This document shows positions 15,675-24,646 of a stretch of 64,000 nt of DNA, one piece after another. The notes beneath the pieces were generated by a model, which was given only the letters and a program-made list of their open reading frames with translations, searched no databases and had not been told where the DNA came from. Positions within the stretch are counted from its first letter, which is position 1; the number at the start of each line of letters is the position of its first letter. This DNA comes from Profundibacter amoris (GTDB lineage: Bacteria; Pseudomonadota; Alphaproteobacteria; Rhodobacterales; Rhodobacteraceae), in the NCBI RefSeq assembly GCF_003544895.1, contig NZ_CP032125.1, positions 944,001 through 1,008,000 of the forward strand, given 5' to 3'. A program made the position numbers and the translations under genes.

Positions 15675-16886
15675 ATGGACCGCACCGTCTATCGCGAAGT
15701 GAAACCGACCCCCGCCATCTGGTTGATGGCTGTCATTGCGGCCGCATTTGTCGGCGCAGCGGGGTTGGCGGTTTTGTATATCGAACACCACGGCCATATC
15801 GTCACCGGTATGAACAACCAGATCGTCTGGGGCCTGCCGCATGTGTTTGCGATTTTCCTGATTGTGGCGGCCTCGGGGGCGTTGAATGTGGCCTCGATTG
15901 CGTCTGTGTTCGGCAAGATCGAAAACAAACCGATGGCGCGCTATTCTGGCCTGTTGTCGATTGCGCTACTGGCCGGCGGGCTGGCGGTTCTGGTGCTGGA
16001 CCTGGGGCGACCCGACCGGTTGATCGTGGCGATGACGACGTATAATTTCACGTCGATTTTCGCGTGGAATGTTATTCTTTACAACGGGTTCTTTGCGGTT
16101 GTCGGGGCTTATCTGTTTGTGCAGATGGCGCGCAATATATCGCCCAAAGTGGTCCGCTCTGTCGGCACCGCCGCCTTTGTCTGGCGGCTGGCACTGACCA
16201 CCGGCACCGGCTCGATCTTTGGCTGGCTGGTGGCGCGCCCCGGGTATGATGCTGCAATCATGGCCCCGCTGTTTATCATCATGTCGTTTTCTTTCGGGCT
16301 GGCATTTTTCATTCTGGTTCTGGGCACAACCTTCCCGATGACGGGCCGTTACATCGGGCCAAATCTGGTCAAGCGGCTGGGCCGGTTGCTGGGGGTATTT
16401 GCCGTGGCGGTGCTGTATTTCACAGCCATTCGCCACCTGACAAACCTCTATGCCGCCGAGCACGCGGATTTCGAATATTTCATTCTGTTCAGTGGTTCGA
16501 TCTATACCAAACTGTTCTGGATCGGTCAGGTTCTGATCGGCGGTGTTATTCCGGCCGCGATGCTGCTGCGCCATGCCGAGAACACCACCAAGGGGCAGGT
16601 GATCCTTGCGTCGGTTCTGATTATCATTGGCGGCTTTGCCCATCTTTACGGTATCATCATTGGCGGCCAGGCCTTCCCGCTGGAAATCTTCCCGATGTAC
16701 GAGGTCACCAGCACATTCGCGGATGGCCAGATCAACGGCTATACCCCGACCATTTACGAATGGGCCTTGGGGATGGGCGGCGTTGCATTGGCGGTGATGA
16801 TTGCCGGCATGGGCGTTGTGGCGCTGCGGATCTTGCCGATGAACCTGTCGGACAGAAATATCGACCCGACCGAACCCGATTTCTGA
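15675..16886 (+). CDS. dsrP: DsrP, NrfD-like membrane subunit
   Basis: Integral membrane subunit of DsrMKJOP, NrfD/PsrC family, which exchanges electrons with quinone. The 403-residue protein has about ten hydrophobic segments, beginning with WLMAVIAAAFVGAAGLAVLY. Family landmarks include LDLGRPDR after the second or third helix and the long C-terminal helix region around YEWALGMGGVALAVMIAG. The length is normal. The ATG at 15675 lies 17 bases after dsrO with GGAGACTG as ribosome-binding site. It closes the membrane-complex part of the operon. Confidence 0.95.
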   Translation: MDRTVYREVKPTPAIWLMAVIAAAFVGAAGLAVLYIEHHGHIVTGMNNQIVWGLPHVFAIFLIVAASGALNVASIASVFGKIENKPMARYSGLLSIALLAGGLAVLVLDLGRPDRLIVAMTTYNFTSIFAWNVILYNGFFAVVGAYLFVQMARNISPKVVRSVGTAAFVWRLALTTGTGSIFGWLVARPGYDAAIMAPLFIIMSFSFGLAFFILVLGTTFPMTGRYIGPNLVKRLGRLLGVFAVAVLYFTAIRHLTNLYAAEHADFEYFILFSGSIYTKLFWIGQVLIGGVIPAAMLLRHAENTTKGQVILASVLIIIGGFAHLYGIIIGGQAFPLEIFPMYEVTSTFADGQINGYTPTIYEWALGMGGVALAVMIAGMGVVALRILPMNLSDRNIDPTEPDF

Positions 16887-16946
16887 TAGGATCGGATTGG
16901 TCCGGTCAAAAGGCTGGCCCTGCACTTGTTTGAAAAGGCCTGAGTG

Positions 16947-18311
16947 ATGGCGCGGTTCCTGATATCGGCGGCACATAAATCATCCGGTAAAACCGTTGTC
17001 AGCACTGGTCTGGCCGCTGCCCTGACGGGGCAGGGGGATGTGGTGCAATGTTTTAAAAAAGGGCCGGATTATATTGATCCGATGTGGCTGGCCGCGGCCA
17101 GCAGGCGGCCCTGTTACAACCTTGATTTCAACACCATGCCGGCAGAGGAATTTACCACCCTGATGTGTGATCGCGCGCGCGGGGCCGACATTGCGATGAT
17201 CGAGGCCAACAAGGGGTTGTATGACGGGGTGAAACTGGATGGATCAGACGCCAATGCGGCGCTGGCCAAGGTGACGAAAACGCCGGCGATCCTGGTGATT
17301 GATACTAACGGAATGACACGCGGCATCGCACCGCTTCTGATCGGCTATCAGGGGTTTGACGCGGATGTGGACATTGCCGGGGTGATCCTGAACAAGGTCG
17401 GCGGCCCGCGCCACGAGGGCAAGCTGCGTGCAGCGGTTCAGGCCTATACCGACATTCCGGTGATTGGCGCTGTGGGGCGCAATCCGGCGCTGGACATTGG
17501 CGAGCGCCACCTTGGACTAACCACCCCGACCGAGACCGATCATCTGGACAGCAAGATCGCCCAGATCGCCGAAATCATCGGCGGGCAGGTGGATCTGGAT
17601 CAGGTCCGCACCATTGCGGCAAAGGCGCCCACACTGGATGCGGCCCCCGCAGTGGTGGTTGATCCGGTGTTCAAGGGCTTGCGCATCGCCATCGCACGGG
17701 ATCGGGCGTTCGGGTTTTATTATGCCGATGATCTGGATGCCTTTGCCGCATTGGGGGCCGAACTGGTGCCGTTTAATGCGCTGACGGACACTGCATTGCC
17801 GGATGCCGACGGGCTGTTTCTGGGGGGGGGGTTTCCGGAAACCCAGATGCAGGGCCTAGCCGCGAACCAGGCATTGCGCAAAGACATCAAGCGCGCGCTG
17901 GAAGCCGGAATGCCGTGCTATGCGGAATGTGGCGGCTTGATGTATCTGTGCCGGTCTTTGGGCTGGAATGATCAGTCCTATCCGATGTGCGATGTGGTGG
18001 CGGCGGATGCGGTGATGTGCAAACGGCCACAGGGGCGGGGCTATGTGGAATACACCACCACACCCGAACACCCGTGGGGGCCGCGCAACGGGCAAACCAA
18101 AGCGCATGAATTCCACTATGCACGACTGGACAATCTGGCGGCAAATACGGTATTTGGTCGCGATCTGACACGCGGGGCAGGGATCGACGGGGCGCATGAT
18201 GCGATTGTCACAGGAAATGCGCTGGCGGGGTTTTGCCACCAGCGGCACACGCGGGAAAACCCGTGGGTCGAACGGTTTCTAGGCTTCGTGCAGCGGGTGA
18301 AAAACCGTTAA
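16947..18311 (+). CDS. dsrN: DsrN, siroheme amidase / cobyrinate diamide synthase family
   Basis: Glutamine-dependent amidase of the CobB/CbiA family; in sulfur oxidisers DsrN converts siroheme to the amide form used by DsrAB. The 454-residue protein has an N-terminal P-loop dethiobiotin-synthase-like domain (SAAHKSSGKTVVSTG), the DRAFGFYYADDLDA link and a C-terminal glutaminase domain with the nucleophile cysteine in YAECGGLMYL and a late histidine in AGFCHQRHT. I take the ATG at 16947 (a GTG at 16944 is possible); AAAAGG upstream is the likely ribosome-binding site. It could be mistaken for a vitamin B12 gene, but its position at the end of dsrABEFHCMKLJOP gives the function. No dsrR or dsrS follows. 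Confidence 0.92.
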   Translation: MARFLISAAHKSSGKTVVSTGLAAALTGQGDVVQCFKKGPDYIDPMWLAAASRRPCYNLDFNTMPAEEFTTLMCDRARGADIAMIEANKGLYDGVKLDGSDANAALAKVTKTPAILVIDTNGMTRGIAPLLIGYQGFDADVDIAGVILNKVGGPRHEGKLRAAVQAYTDIPVIGAVGRNPALDIGERHLGLTTPTETDHLDSKIAQIAEIIGGQVDLDQVRTIAAKAPTLDAAPAVVVDPVFKGLRIAIARDRAFGFYYADDLDAFAALGAELVPFNALTDTALPDADGLFLGGGFPETQMQGLAANQALRKDIKRALEAGMPCYAECGGLMYLCRSLGWNDQSYPMCDVVAADAVMCKRPQGRGYVEYTTTPEHPWGPRNGQTKAHEFHYARLDNLAANTVFGRDLTRGAGIDGAHDAIVTGNALAGFCHQRHTRENPWVERFLGFVQRVKNR

Positions 18312-18320
18312 CATAAAAAG

Positions 18321-18350
18321 AAAGCCCCGCAATATATATGCGGGGCCTTC
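18321..18350. terminator. Bidirectional terminator between dsrN and tusA
   Basis: AAAGCCCCGCA (to 18331) pairs with TGCGGGGCCTT (from 18339) around an AT-rich loop. The stem is flanked by A and T runs and ends the dsr operon and the convergent dsrE2-tusA operon. Confidence 0.8.
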
Positions 18351-18375
18351 CGAAATTTTATACTGAAAACAGCGT

Positions 18376-18600
18376 TTATGCGCGTTCGATTTCGAACAGG
18401 TAGATGTCACCTTCGGAAGACGACGACAGCAATTTGTTGCCAGTGTGTGTGCAAAAAGCCGAGAAATCGGCGACCGAACCGGGATCGGTCGAGCGGATTT
18501 TCAGCACGTCGCCAGCATCAAGACCCTTCAGCATTTTCTTTGCTTTCAGGATCGGCAGGGGACAGTTCAGGCCTTCTGCGTTCAGTTCATGTACAGCCAT
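18376..18600 (-). CDS. tusA: Sulfur carrier TusA
   Basis: A 74-residue TusA/SirA-family protein that carries a persulfide on the cysteine of its CPxP motif (LNCPLPILKAKK, Cys13). In sulfur oxidisers TusA receives sulfur from rhodanese or DsrE2 and donates it to DsrEFH. Second of a two-gene leftward operon, 42 bases after dsrE2, with AGAGG as ribosome-binding site. The full family fold is covered. Position next to the dsr operon makes the oxidative role more likely than tRNA thiolation. Confidence 0.95.
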   Translation of the reverse strand: MAVHELNAEGLNCPLPILKAKKMLKGLDAGDVLKIRSTDPGSVADFSAFCTHTGNKLLSSSSEGDIYLFEIERA

Positions 18601-18642
18601 TAGTAACCTCTTTTGTGTTGGAGTATCTTTGTTTGTTGTTGT

Positions 18643-19149
18643 TTAGATAAACAGGTTGATGTCCGAGCGTGAAGCGACTTCCATATAAGTCGCGGCCCCG
18701 CCCAGTTCGATCCCGTCGATCATGTCGTCCTGTGTGTATTCAAACAGGTCCAGCGTCATCTGGCAGGCGATCATGCGGATTTCCAGATCAACCGATGCTT
18801 CGCGCAGATCCTCGATCGAGGCCACGCCCTTTTGCTTCATCAGGTTTTTCATCATCTTGCCAGCCGCACCACCAACGCCGGGCATCACCGACAGAAGGTT
18901 CGGCATCGCCATATGGCCGCCCATCATAGGCATTTCCATCGCGGGGTTGCCAAGGGTCGTGAATTTCAGGTTCAGCTTTTTCTTTAGCAGGGCAAGACCG
19001 TAGAAGGTAAAGAACATCGTCACCTTCATATCCATCGCCGCCGCGGTTGTCCCCAGAATGAACGGAGGATAGGCCCAGTCCAGCGACCCTTTGGTCACAA
19101 TGATGGACATGCTCTTTGCGTTGTCTGTGCTGTCGTCTGACAATTTCAT
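18643..19149 (-). CDS. dsrE2: DsrE2-like sulfurtransferase
   Basis: A 168-residue protein of the DsrE/DsrF/DrsH-like group that includes DsrE2 of Allochromatium vinosum, a sulfur donor in the Rhd-TusA-DsrE2 relay. It reads with the family core SMSIIVTKGSLDWAYPPFILG, a methionine-rich loop (NPAMEMPMMGGHMAMPN) and the single conserved cysteine in IRMIACQMTLDLF. The hydrophobic N-terminal extension of membrane-bound versions is absent, so it should be soluble. ATG at 19149 has GGGAGGA upstream. It is first in an operon with tusA; no rhodanese gene accompanies the pair here. Confidence 0.88.
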   Translation of the reverse strand: MKLSDDSTDNAKSMSIIVTKGSLDWAYPPFILGTTAAAMDMKVTMFFTFYGLALLKKKLNLKFTTLGNPAMEMPMMGGHMAMPNLLSVMPGVGGAAGKMMKNLMKQKGVASIEDLREASVDLEIRMIACQMTLDLFEYTQDDMIDGIELGGAATYMEVASRSDINLFI

Positions 19150-19183
19150 TCCTCCCGTACGTGCGATTATTGGTCGCTTTTTG

Positions 19184-19193
19184 TATCGCGATA
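19184..19193. promoter_or_regulatory. 10-bp palindrome in the dsrE2 promoter region
   Basis: TATCGCGATA is a perfect palindrome 35 bases upstream of the dsrE2 start, within a 107-base AT-rich intergenic region. It may be a regulator half-site pair. The evidence is the symmetry alone. Confidence 0.25.
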
Positions 19194-19256
19194 ATTGAAT
19201 ATATATTTATCTGTCTTGTCAAGTCACACCCTTGTGCGGTTGGGAAAATAGCGTTG

Positions 19257-20000
19257 TTAAGCCAATTTTGACAGGATGTGATCTAGTATTTCCACCACCC
19301 CGCGGGTTGTAGGGTGTTTGGCGGTGAAACCGCAGATTTCCCGCACCTTTGGTGCCGCGTTGGCAGGGCATAGGGCATGGTGGGCAAAGAATAAAACCGG
19401 AATGTCACCAATGCTGTCACCAATGGCATAGGTGGCACTTGGGTCTATTCCGTACCGGTCCAGCAGATAGGCCGCACCGGTCTGTTTGCTGATCCCTTCG
19501 GGGGCGATGTCGATGGCGGAAATCGAATAGGTCCAGATCACGTTGAACCCGTCACATTTGGCCTGATAGGCCTTCATCTGGGCCTCGATTGCGGCGTTTT
19601 CGGCCCCGACGATTCCCGGTCCGGTGATGCTGAGGGCGAAATCTTTGCCGGGTTCCAGCACATGTTTGTTCCCATCTCCGACCAGCGTTTGCAGATGCTG
19701 GCGCAGGCGGGCGATTTCGGCGCGGTCATCAGGGGCCAGCAGGGATATGGCCTCGTCCGTTTCAGGGTCAAACACCATCGCGCCATATTCGCAGACAAAG
19801 GGCGTGTGCAGGTCCAGCACCTGCGCCATTGCCTCGGCATAGGGTTGCGGGCGACCGGTGCAAAGCGACAGGATCACGCCACGGTCAGTCAGTGCGCGGA
19901 TACGCTGGCGCACTTCGGCCAGTGCGTCCAGATCGAAACCGATGTGTTTGCCATCATTCAGGCAGCCGTCGATATCACAGAAAATAATCGCCTTTGGCAC
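19257..20000 (-). CDS. HAD-superfamily phosphatase (Cof/MPGP-like)
   Basis: Cytosolic Mg-dependent hydrolase, 247 residues. The catalytic aspartates are in FCDIDGCLN (motif I, DxD), motif II is SLCTGRPQ and motif IV is YAIGDSIGDIPVL. The C2-type cap between them places it with sugar-phosphate or glycerate-type phosphatases such as mannosyl-3-phosphoglycerate phosphatase. It is the last gene of an ABC-transporter operon, four bases after the ATPase gene, so it may remove phosphate from the imported compound. This would fit a transporter of the AfuABC kind, which takes up sugar phosphates. The exact substrate cannot be read from the sequence. Confidence 0.82.
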   Translation of the reverse strand: MPKAIIFCDIDGCLNDGKHIGFDLDALAEVRQRIRALTDRGVILSLCTGRPQPYAEAMAQVLDLHTPFVCEYGAMVFDPETDEAISLLAPDDRAEIARLRQHLQTLVGDGNKHVLEPGKDFALSITGPGIVGAENAAIEAQMKAYQAKCDGFNVIWTYSISAIDIAPEGISKQTGAAYLLDRYGIDPSATYAIGDSIGDIPVLFFAHHALCPANAAPKVREICGFTAKHPTTRGVVEILDHILSKLA

Positions 20001-20004
20001 AGGG

Positions 20005-21069
20005 TTATTCCGCCACCAGCCGCATTTCCGAGGGATCCATCAGGATTGAAACACTATCGCCCATCGCCAGCGGGTTGGCGGTGGTGTTGCTGATCACAAA
20101 CAACTGCCCCAGCGCCCCGTCCACGGTATATTGCACCTGATTGCCCAGATAGGCGGCATAACTGATCACGCCTTCAAAACCCTCGCCTGCCACGCGCGGC
20201 TTTAGCCGGATCTGGTGCGGCCGGATCACGATCCTTGCGCCGCCCCTGGGCCGGTCGGTGTTGGGCACGTTCAGCTTTTGACCGGCGACCTCGATGTCGG
20301 CGGTTTCACCATTGGCCTGCACAACCTCGCAATCAATCAGGTTCGCGTCGCCAATGAAATCGGCAATAAAGCTGGAGCTGGGGCGCTCATACAGATCATG
20401 GGGCGTGCCTTCTTGCGCGATCTCGGCGTCTTTCATCACGATGATGCGGTCCGATACAGCCATCGCCTCTTCCTGATCGTGGGTGACGTAAACGGCGGTC
20501 AGGCCCAGATTTTGCTGGATCTGGCGGATTTCCTCGCGCACATGGCGGCGCAGTTTGGCGTCCAGATTGGACAGCGGTTCGTCCAGCAACAGCACCTCGG
20601 GTTCCAGCACAATTGCGCGGGCTACGGCGACGCGCTGTTGCTGGCCGCCGGACAATTCGGAGGGCAGGCGCGGGCCGTATCCGGCCAGCCCGACCATCGC
20701 CAGACCTTCCTCGGCCTTTTCGTGGGCCTCGCGTTTGGGCATGGATTTCACCGTCAGCCCGTAGGCGACATTGTCCAGCACCGACATATGCGGAAACAGC
20801 GCGTAGGACTGGAACACCATCGACACCTTGCGGTAAGTGGCCGACAGATGCGTCACGTCCTGCCCGCCGATCAGGATGCGCCCCTCGGTGGCGGGCTCCA
20901 GCCCCGCAATCAGGCGCAGGGTGGTGGTTTTGCCACAGCCCGACGGGCCAAGCAATGTCACCAGCTGCCCCGGCTCGATCATCAGGTCCAGCTTTTTCAA
21001 CGCCGTGACCGCGCCGTATTTCTTGACGACACCGTCAAATTGCACCGACCCTGTGGTAAGATTTGTCAT
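20005..21069 (-). CDS. ABC transporter ATP-binding protein (FbpC/PotA/AfuC-like)
   Basis: Cytosolic ATPase of 354 residues. It shows Walker A GPSGCGKTT, signature LSGGQQQRVAVARAI, Walker B LLLDEPLSNLDA and a C-terminal TOBE regulatory domain (about residues 240-350). The DEPLSNLDAKLR sequence and TOBE domain are typical of the polyamine/iron/phosphonate/sugar-phosphate importers. Encoded between the permease (22-base gap) and the HAD phosphatase in a SBP-permease-ATPase-phosphatase operon. Confidence 0.9.
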   Translation of the reverse strand: MTNLTTGSVQFDGVVKKYGAVTALKKLDLMIEPGQLVTLLGPSGCGKTTTLRLIAGLEPATEGRILIGGQDVTHLSATYRKVSMVFQSYALFPHMSVLDNVAYGLTVKSMPKREAHEKAEEGLAMVGLAGYGPRLPSELSGGQQQRVAVARAIVLEPEVLLLDEPLSNLDAKLRRHVREEIRQIQQNLGLTAVYVTHDQEEAMAVSDRIIVMKDAEIAQEGTPHDLYERPSSSFIADFIGDANLIDCEVVQANGETADIEVAGQKLNVPNTDRPRGGARIVIRPHQIRLKPRVAGEGFEGVISYAAYLGNQVQYTVDGALGQLFVISNTTANPLAMGDSVSILMDPSEMRLVAE

Positions 21070-21091
21070 CTGTGGTCTCCGGTAAAATATG

Positions 21092-23275
21092 TCATGTCAT
21101 TTGCGCCTTTTGCACACGGTTATCGCGGCGTAGGGTGCGTTGGCCGATGATCAGTTGCATCAGGATAATTGCGGTCAGCATGGTGACGATCAGCACAGCG
21201 GAATAGGCAATCGCGATGCCAAATTCGCCGTTTTCCACCCGTCCGACGATAAAGGCCGTGGCCATATTGTGCCGCGCACTGACAAGGAAGATCACCGCCG
21301 AAACCGAGGTGATGGCCCGCACAAAACTGTAGGTCAGCGCGGCCATGATTGCGGGTCCCATCAACGGGGCAATGACGCGGCGCACGGTGGTGAATGAATT
21401 TGCGCCGCAGGTGATCGAGGCCTCGTCCAGTGACGCATCCAGTTGCGACATCGCCGCGATCCCGCCGCGCACCCCGACGGGCATGTTGCGGAAAACAAAG
21501 ACGATAATCAAGATAATGCTGGTGCCGGTCAGCTCGATCGGCGGGAAGTTGAACGCCATGATATAGCTGACCCCGATCACCGTGCCGGGGATGGCGAATG
21601 ACAGCATGGTGCTGAATTCGAAGGCATCCTTGCCAAAGAATTTCTGGCGCACCAGCAGATAAGCCGTGGCCAGCCCGACGATCGCCGTTAAGGGGGCCGC
21701 GATGCTGGCGATTTGCAGGGTGGTGAAATAGCTGTCCCAGGCCACACCGGAAAAGCGCCAGCCGTGGGCGGTGTGTTTGATGCCGAAGGCGCGGACGTAA
21801 TGCGCCCATGTGAACGTGTTGTCATAGCCCCAGAGTTTCACAAAGCTGCCGAAGATGATCATCGAATAGACAACCGCGGTGAACGCAGCCCAGGGCAGGG
21901 CGGTGGCATAGGCCGCGATGCGCACCCCGCGCGACAGGGCGGCGTGCTGGCCGGAATCCGCTTTGCCGGTGACGGTGGCATAGGATTTTTTGCCAACCCA
22001 TGTGCGTTGCAACAGGAACGCGCCCAGTGTCAGCGACAACAGCGCAATCGCAAGGATCGCCGCCTTGGCCGGATCGGCCACCGCGCCGACAATGGCGAAA
22101 TAGATTTCGGTTGATAGCACATTGAAATTACCCCCCAGCACCAGCGGGTTGCCAAAATCGGCCAGACTTTCGATGAAGCCCAACAGGAACGCGTTGGCCA
22201 ATCCGGGTCGCATCAGGGGCAGGGATACATAGCGGAAGGTCTGCCAGCGGTCGGCGTCCAGCGTCTGGCTGGCCTCCTCCATTGACGGGCTGATGCCCTC
22301 GACCACGCCGATCAGCACAAGAAATGCGATGGGGGTAAAGGACAGAACCTGCGCCAGATAAACGCCGCCAAAGCCGTAAATCCAGCGGGTTTTCTCGATA
22401 CCGAACAGATCGGCGAACAGTTGGGTCGCCGCCCCCGTGCGGCCAAACAGCAGGATCAGCGCAAGGCCGATCACAAAGGGCGGGGTGATGATCGGGATCA
22501 CGGTCAGCATTCGCAACAGCGGCTTGGCCTTGAAATCGGTGCGGGTGAAAATCAGCGCAAAGGCCAGTCCCAGCAGCACGGTTGTTGTCGCCGTCATGGT
22601 GGCCAGAATCACCGAGTTGATCGCCGGGCCACAGGTGCCGCCGATAAAACAGCTAAGCCCCCACAGGTCGGAGGAAAAGAAACGCGGGAAAAACTCGGTC
22701 AGGGAATAGCCACCGTCGATTTCAAACGCGCGGATCAGGATATGGGCGACGGGGAAGAAAACAAACACCCCGACCAGTGAAATGATCAGCCCGATCAGCC
22801 CGACAACAAAGGCATCACCCCGCGCCTTGCCAGCCGAAGAAAAGGCGGTGGTCAGGATAAACAGCAGGGATACCAGTGTCACCAGCGCCCCCGCACCAAC
22901 ACCGCCCTGACCGCTTTCGGCCCCGAGCGCCAGAAATATATCGGTCATGAAACGCGGGCCGGAGCGGACTACCGCCAGACCTTGCAAGGCGGTCAGAAAC
23001 AGCCCGAGGGCGGCAATGGCAACAATCAGCCGTGCCTTGATGACAGGCGAGGGCACCAATGCCAGCACGCCGCCGATCAACACAAAGGCAACCAACGGGG
23101 CGCCCAGATACAGGCGGCCTTGTCCCAGAACATGCGCCAAAGCCGAGGCATTTTCACCCGTGGTAATGCCCGTTATCCAGCCAAACGACCAAAAGCCGCC
23201 ATCGGTCATATACCATGGCATCAGGCAATAGCCGATCGCTCCCACCAATAGCCAAAGGGCGGCTGTGCGTGTCAT
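21092..23275 (-). CDS. ABC transporter permease, two fused membrane domains (FbpB/AfuB-like)
   Basis: A 727-residue inner-membrane protein with about 14-16 hydrophobic segments and two binding-protein-dependent transport domains. The EAA-like loops, where the ATPase docks, are recognisable around EEASQTLDADRWQTFRYVSLP and DEASITCGANSFTTVRRVIAPL. The first 150 residues form additional membrane helices upstream of the usual core, making it longer than FbpB (about 500-560). AfuB-type permeases have such an extension. It is coupled with the binding protein upstream and the ATPase downstream. Confidence 0.88.
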   Translation of the reverse strand: MTRTAALWLLVGAIGYCLMPWYMTDGGFWSFGWITGITTGENASALAHVLGQGRLYLGAPLVAFVLIGGVLALVPSPVIKARLIVAIAALGLFLTALQGLAVVRSGPRFMTDIFLALGAESGQGGVGAGALVTLVSLLFILTTAFSSAGKARGDAFVVGLIGLIISLVGVFVFFPVAHILIRAFEIDGGYSLTEFFPRFFSSDLWGLSCFIGGTCGPAINSVILATMTATTTVLLGLAFALIFTRTDFKAKPLLRMLTVIPIITPPFVIGLALILLFGRTGAATQLFADLFGIEKTRWIYGFGGVYLAQVLSFTPIAFLVLIGVVEGISPSMEEASQTLDADRWQTFRYVSLPLMRPGLANAFLLGFIESLADFGNPLVLGGNFNVLSTEIYFAIVGAVADPAKAAILAIALLSLTLGAFLLQRTWVGKKSYATVTGKADSGQHAALSRGVRIAAYATALPWAAFTAVVYSMIIFGSFVKLWGYDNTFTWAHYVRAFGIKHTAHGWRFSGVAWDSYFTTLQIASIAAPLTAIVGLATAYLLVRQKFFGKDAFEFSTMLSFAIPGTVIGVSYIMAFNFPPIELTGTSIILIIVFVFRNMPVGVRGGIAAMSQLDASLDEASITCGANSFTTVRRVIAPLMGPAIMAALTYSFVRAITSVSAVIFLVSARHNMATAFIVGRVENGEFGIAIAYSAVLIVTMLTAIILMQLIIGQRTLRRDNRVQKAQMT

Positions 23276-23323
23276 TGGGCTGTTCCTTCAGGGCTGAAAT
23301 GCACTTGCGAAATTCGGATAATC

Positions 23324-23354
23324 GCGGGGCGCACAGGGAAAATATGCGCCCCGC
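23324..23354 (-). other. Hairpin between binding-protein and permease genes
   Basis: GCGGGGCGCA (23324-23333) pairs perfectly with TGCGCCCCGC (23345-23354), 13 bases after the binding-protein stop on the minus strand. No T-run. Such hairpins commonly raise the amount of binding protein over permease by stabilising the upstream message. Confidence 0.65.
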
Positions 23355-23366
23355 TAAACGGGCAGA

Positions 23367-24383
23367 TCAGTTGCCCGGTTTTACTTCTTTGTCCCAGCGC
23401 GACAACAGGCGCTCGCGGGTGTCAGTTGCGCCATAAGTGGCGAAATCATAGTCGATCAGCTTGATCGACTCGACGGCAGGTGCCTCGGGCGGGATGGTCG
23501 CGTTTGAATTTGACGGGATGTTGAACACGCCGACTTCAGGGCCGGCCGATTGCGCTTCGGCGCTCAGCACGAATTCGACCCATTGCTTGGCTTCGTCAAA
23601 GTTCTTGGCGCCGGTGATGATCGATACACCGCCAACCTCGTAACCGGTGCCCTCGCAGGGGGATACGATTTTCAGCGGGAAACCGGCGCGGGCCAGTTTG
23701 ACCATGTCGTGCTCGAACCCGATGGAAATACCTGTTTCGCCACGCGCTGCCGCCTTGGAGGGGGCCGAGCCGGATTTGGTATAGCTGTTCACGTTTTCGC
23801 CGATTTCCTTCAGCAGGCGAAAGGCGTCATCCTCGCCGAAAATCTGCACGATGGTGGCCAGTTCGGTATAGGCCGTGCCGGATGAATTCGGGTTTGCCAC
23901 CTGAATTTCGCCCTTGTATTGCGGGTCTGTCAGGTCTTTCCAGCAGGCTGGCGGCTTGATGCCCTTTTCTTTCAGAATATCAGCGTTATAGGCAACGCCC
24001 AGCACACCCAGATGGATGCCGATGGTGCGCCCGCCCGAAATTTCAGCCAGATTTTGCGCCCAGCCCAGCAATTCGGAAGTGTCCGCGCCAGACGGTTGTG
24101 TCAGCCCTTCGGCCGCAGCAATCAGATGCGGGTCCCCCGTGCCGCCCCACCAGACGTCGATTTTCGGGTTGCCGGCTTCGGCCCGCACCTGCGCCAGCGT
24201 TTCGCCGGTGGATTTGCGCACCATGGCGACCGAAATGCCGGTCTTGTCCTCGAAATTGCCGGCCATCAGGTCGCACCAGTCTTGCTCGTTGCTGCAAACC
24301 ACATTCAGTTCAGCGGCAAATGCACTACCGGTCGACAATGCGGCGGATAGGGCCAATGCACTAATAAGGGTCTTTTTTTTCAT
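23367..24383 (-). CDS. Periplasmic substrate-binding protein (AfuA/FbpA/PhnS-like)
   Basis: Exported binding protein of 338 residues with a Sec signal peptide (MKKKTLISALALSAALSTGSAFA, cut near residue 23). The mature part starts with LNVVCSNEQDWCDLM and has the family motif DVWWGGTGDPHLIAAAEGL and the ICVAN-like PNSSGTAYTEL loop of the AfuA group. Members bind ferric iron, 2-aminoethylphosphonate or hexose phosphates. The two-tyrosine iron motif of FbpA (YY near residue 195) is not seen, which argues against iron. It is the first gene of the operon and is divergent from a two-component system. Confidence 0.85.
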   Translation of the reverse strand: MKKKTLISALALSAALSTGSAFAAELNVVCSNEQDWCDLMAGNFEDKTGISVAMVRKSTGETLAQVRAEAGNPKIDVWWGGTGDPHLIAAAEGLTQPSGADTSELLGWAQNLAEISGGRTIGIHLGVLGVAYNADILKEKGIKPPACWKDLTDPQYKGEIQVANPNSSGTAYTELATIVQIFGEDDAFRLLKEIGENVNSYTKSGSAPSKAAARGETGISIGFEHDMVKLARAGFPLKIVSPCEGTGYEVGGVSIITGAKNFDEAKQWVEFVLSAEAQSAGPEVGVFNIPSNSNATIPPEAPAVESIKLIDYDFATYGATDTRERLLSRWDKEVKPGN

Positions 24384-24646
24384 GATATTCTCCCAAGTAT
24401 ATTGATCTGGAAAACGGTGGCGACTCTGTTTTTGACGCCCCGCGATCAGCTAAAGTCTAGCAGGAGGATGGCTAACCGGCGGGGTGCTCGATTAACAATG
24501 CTACAGTTGATCGGGATTTTTGTTAACAGAATTACAATTTTGGCTATTGTCCTACGCAACTCTGTGGCTTGTAAATAAAACAGGATTATCAGGGTGTTTT
24601 GTGTAACACTGGGCGCAACATTCGGGGAATGAAGAAACGGTTCACA

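Noticed and set aside
16947-18311. Vitamin B12 gene cobB/cbiA
   Set aside because: The family is the same, but no other cobalamin gene is near and the position at the end of the dsr operon marks dsrN.
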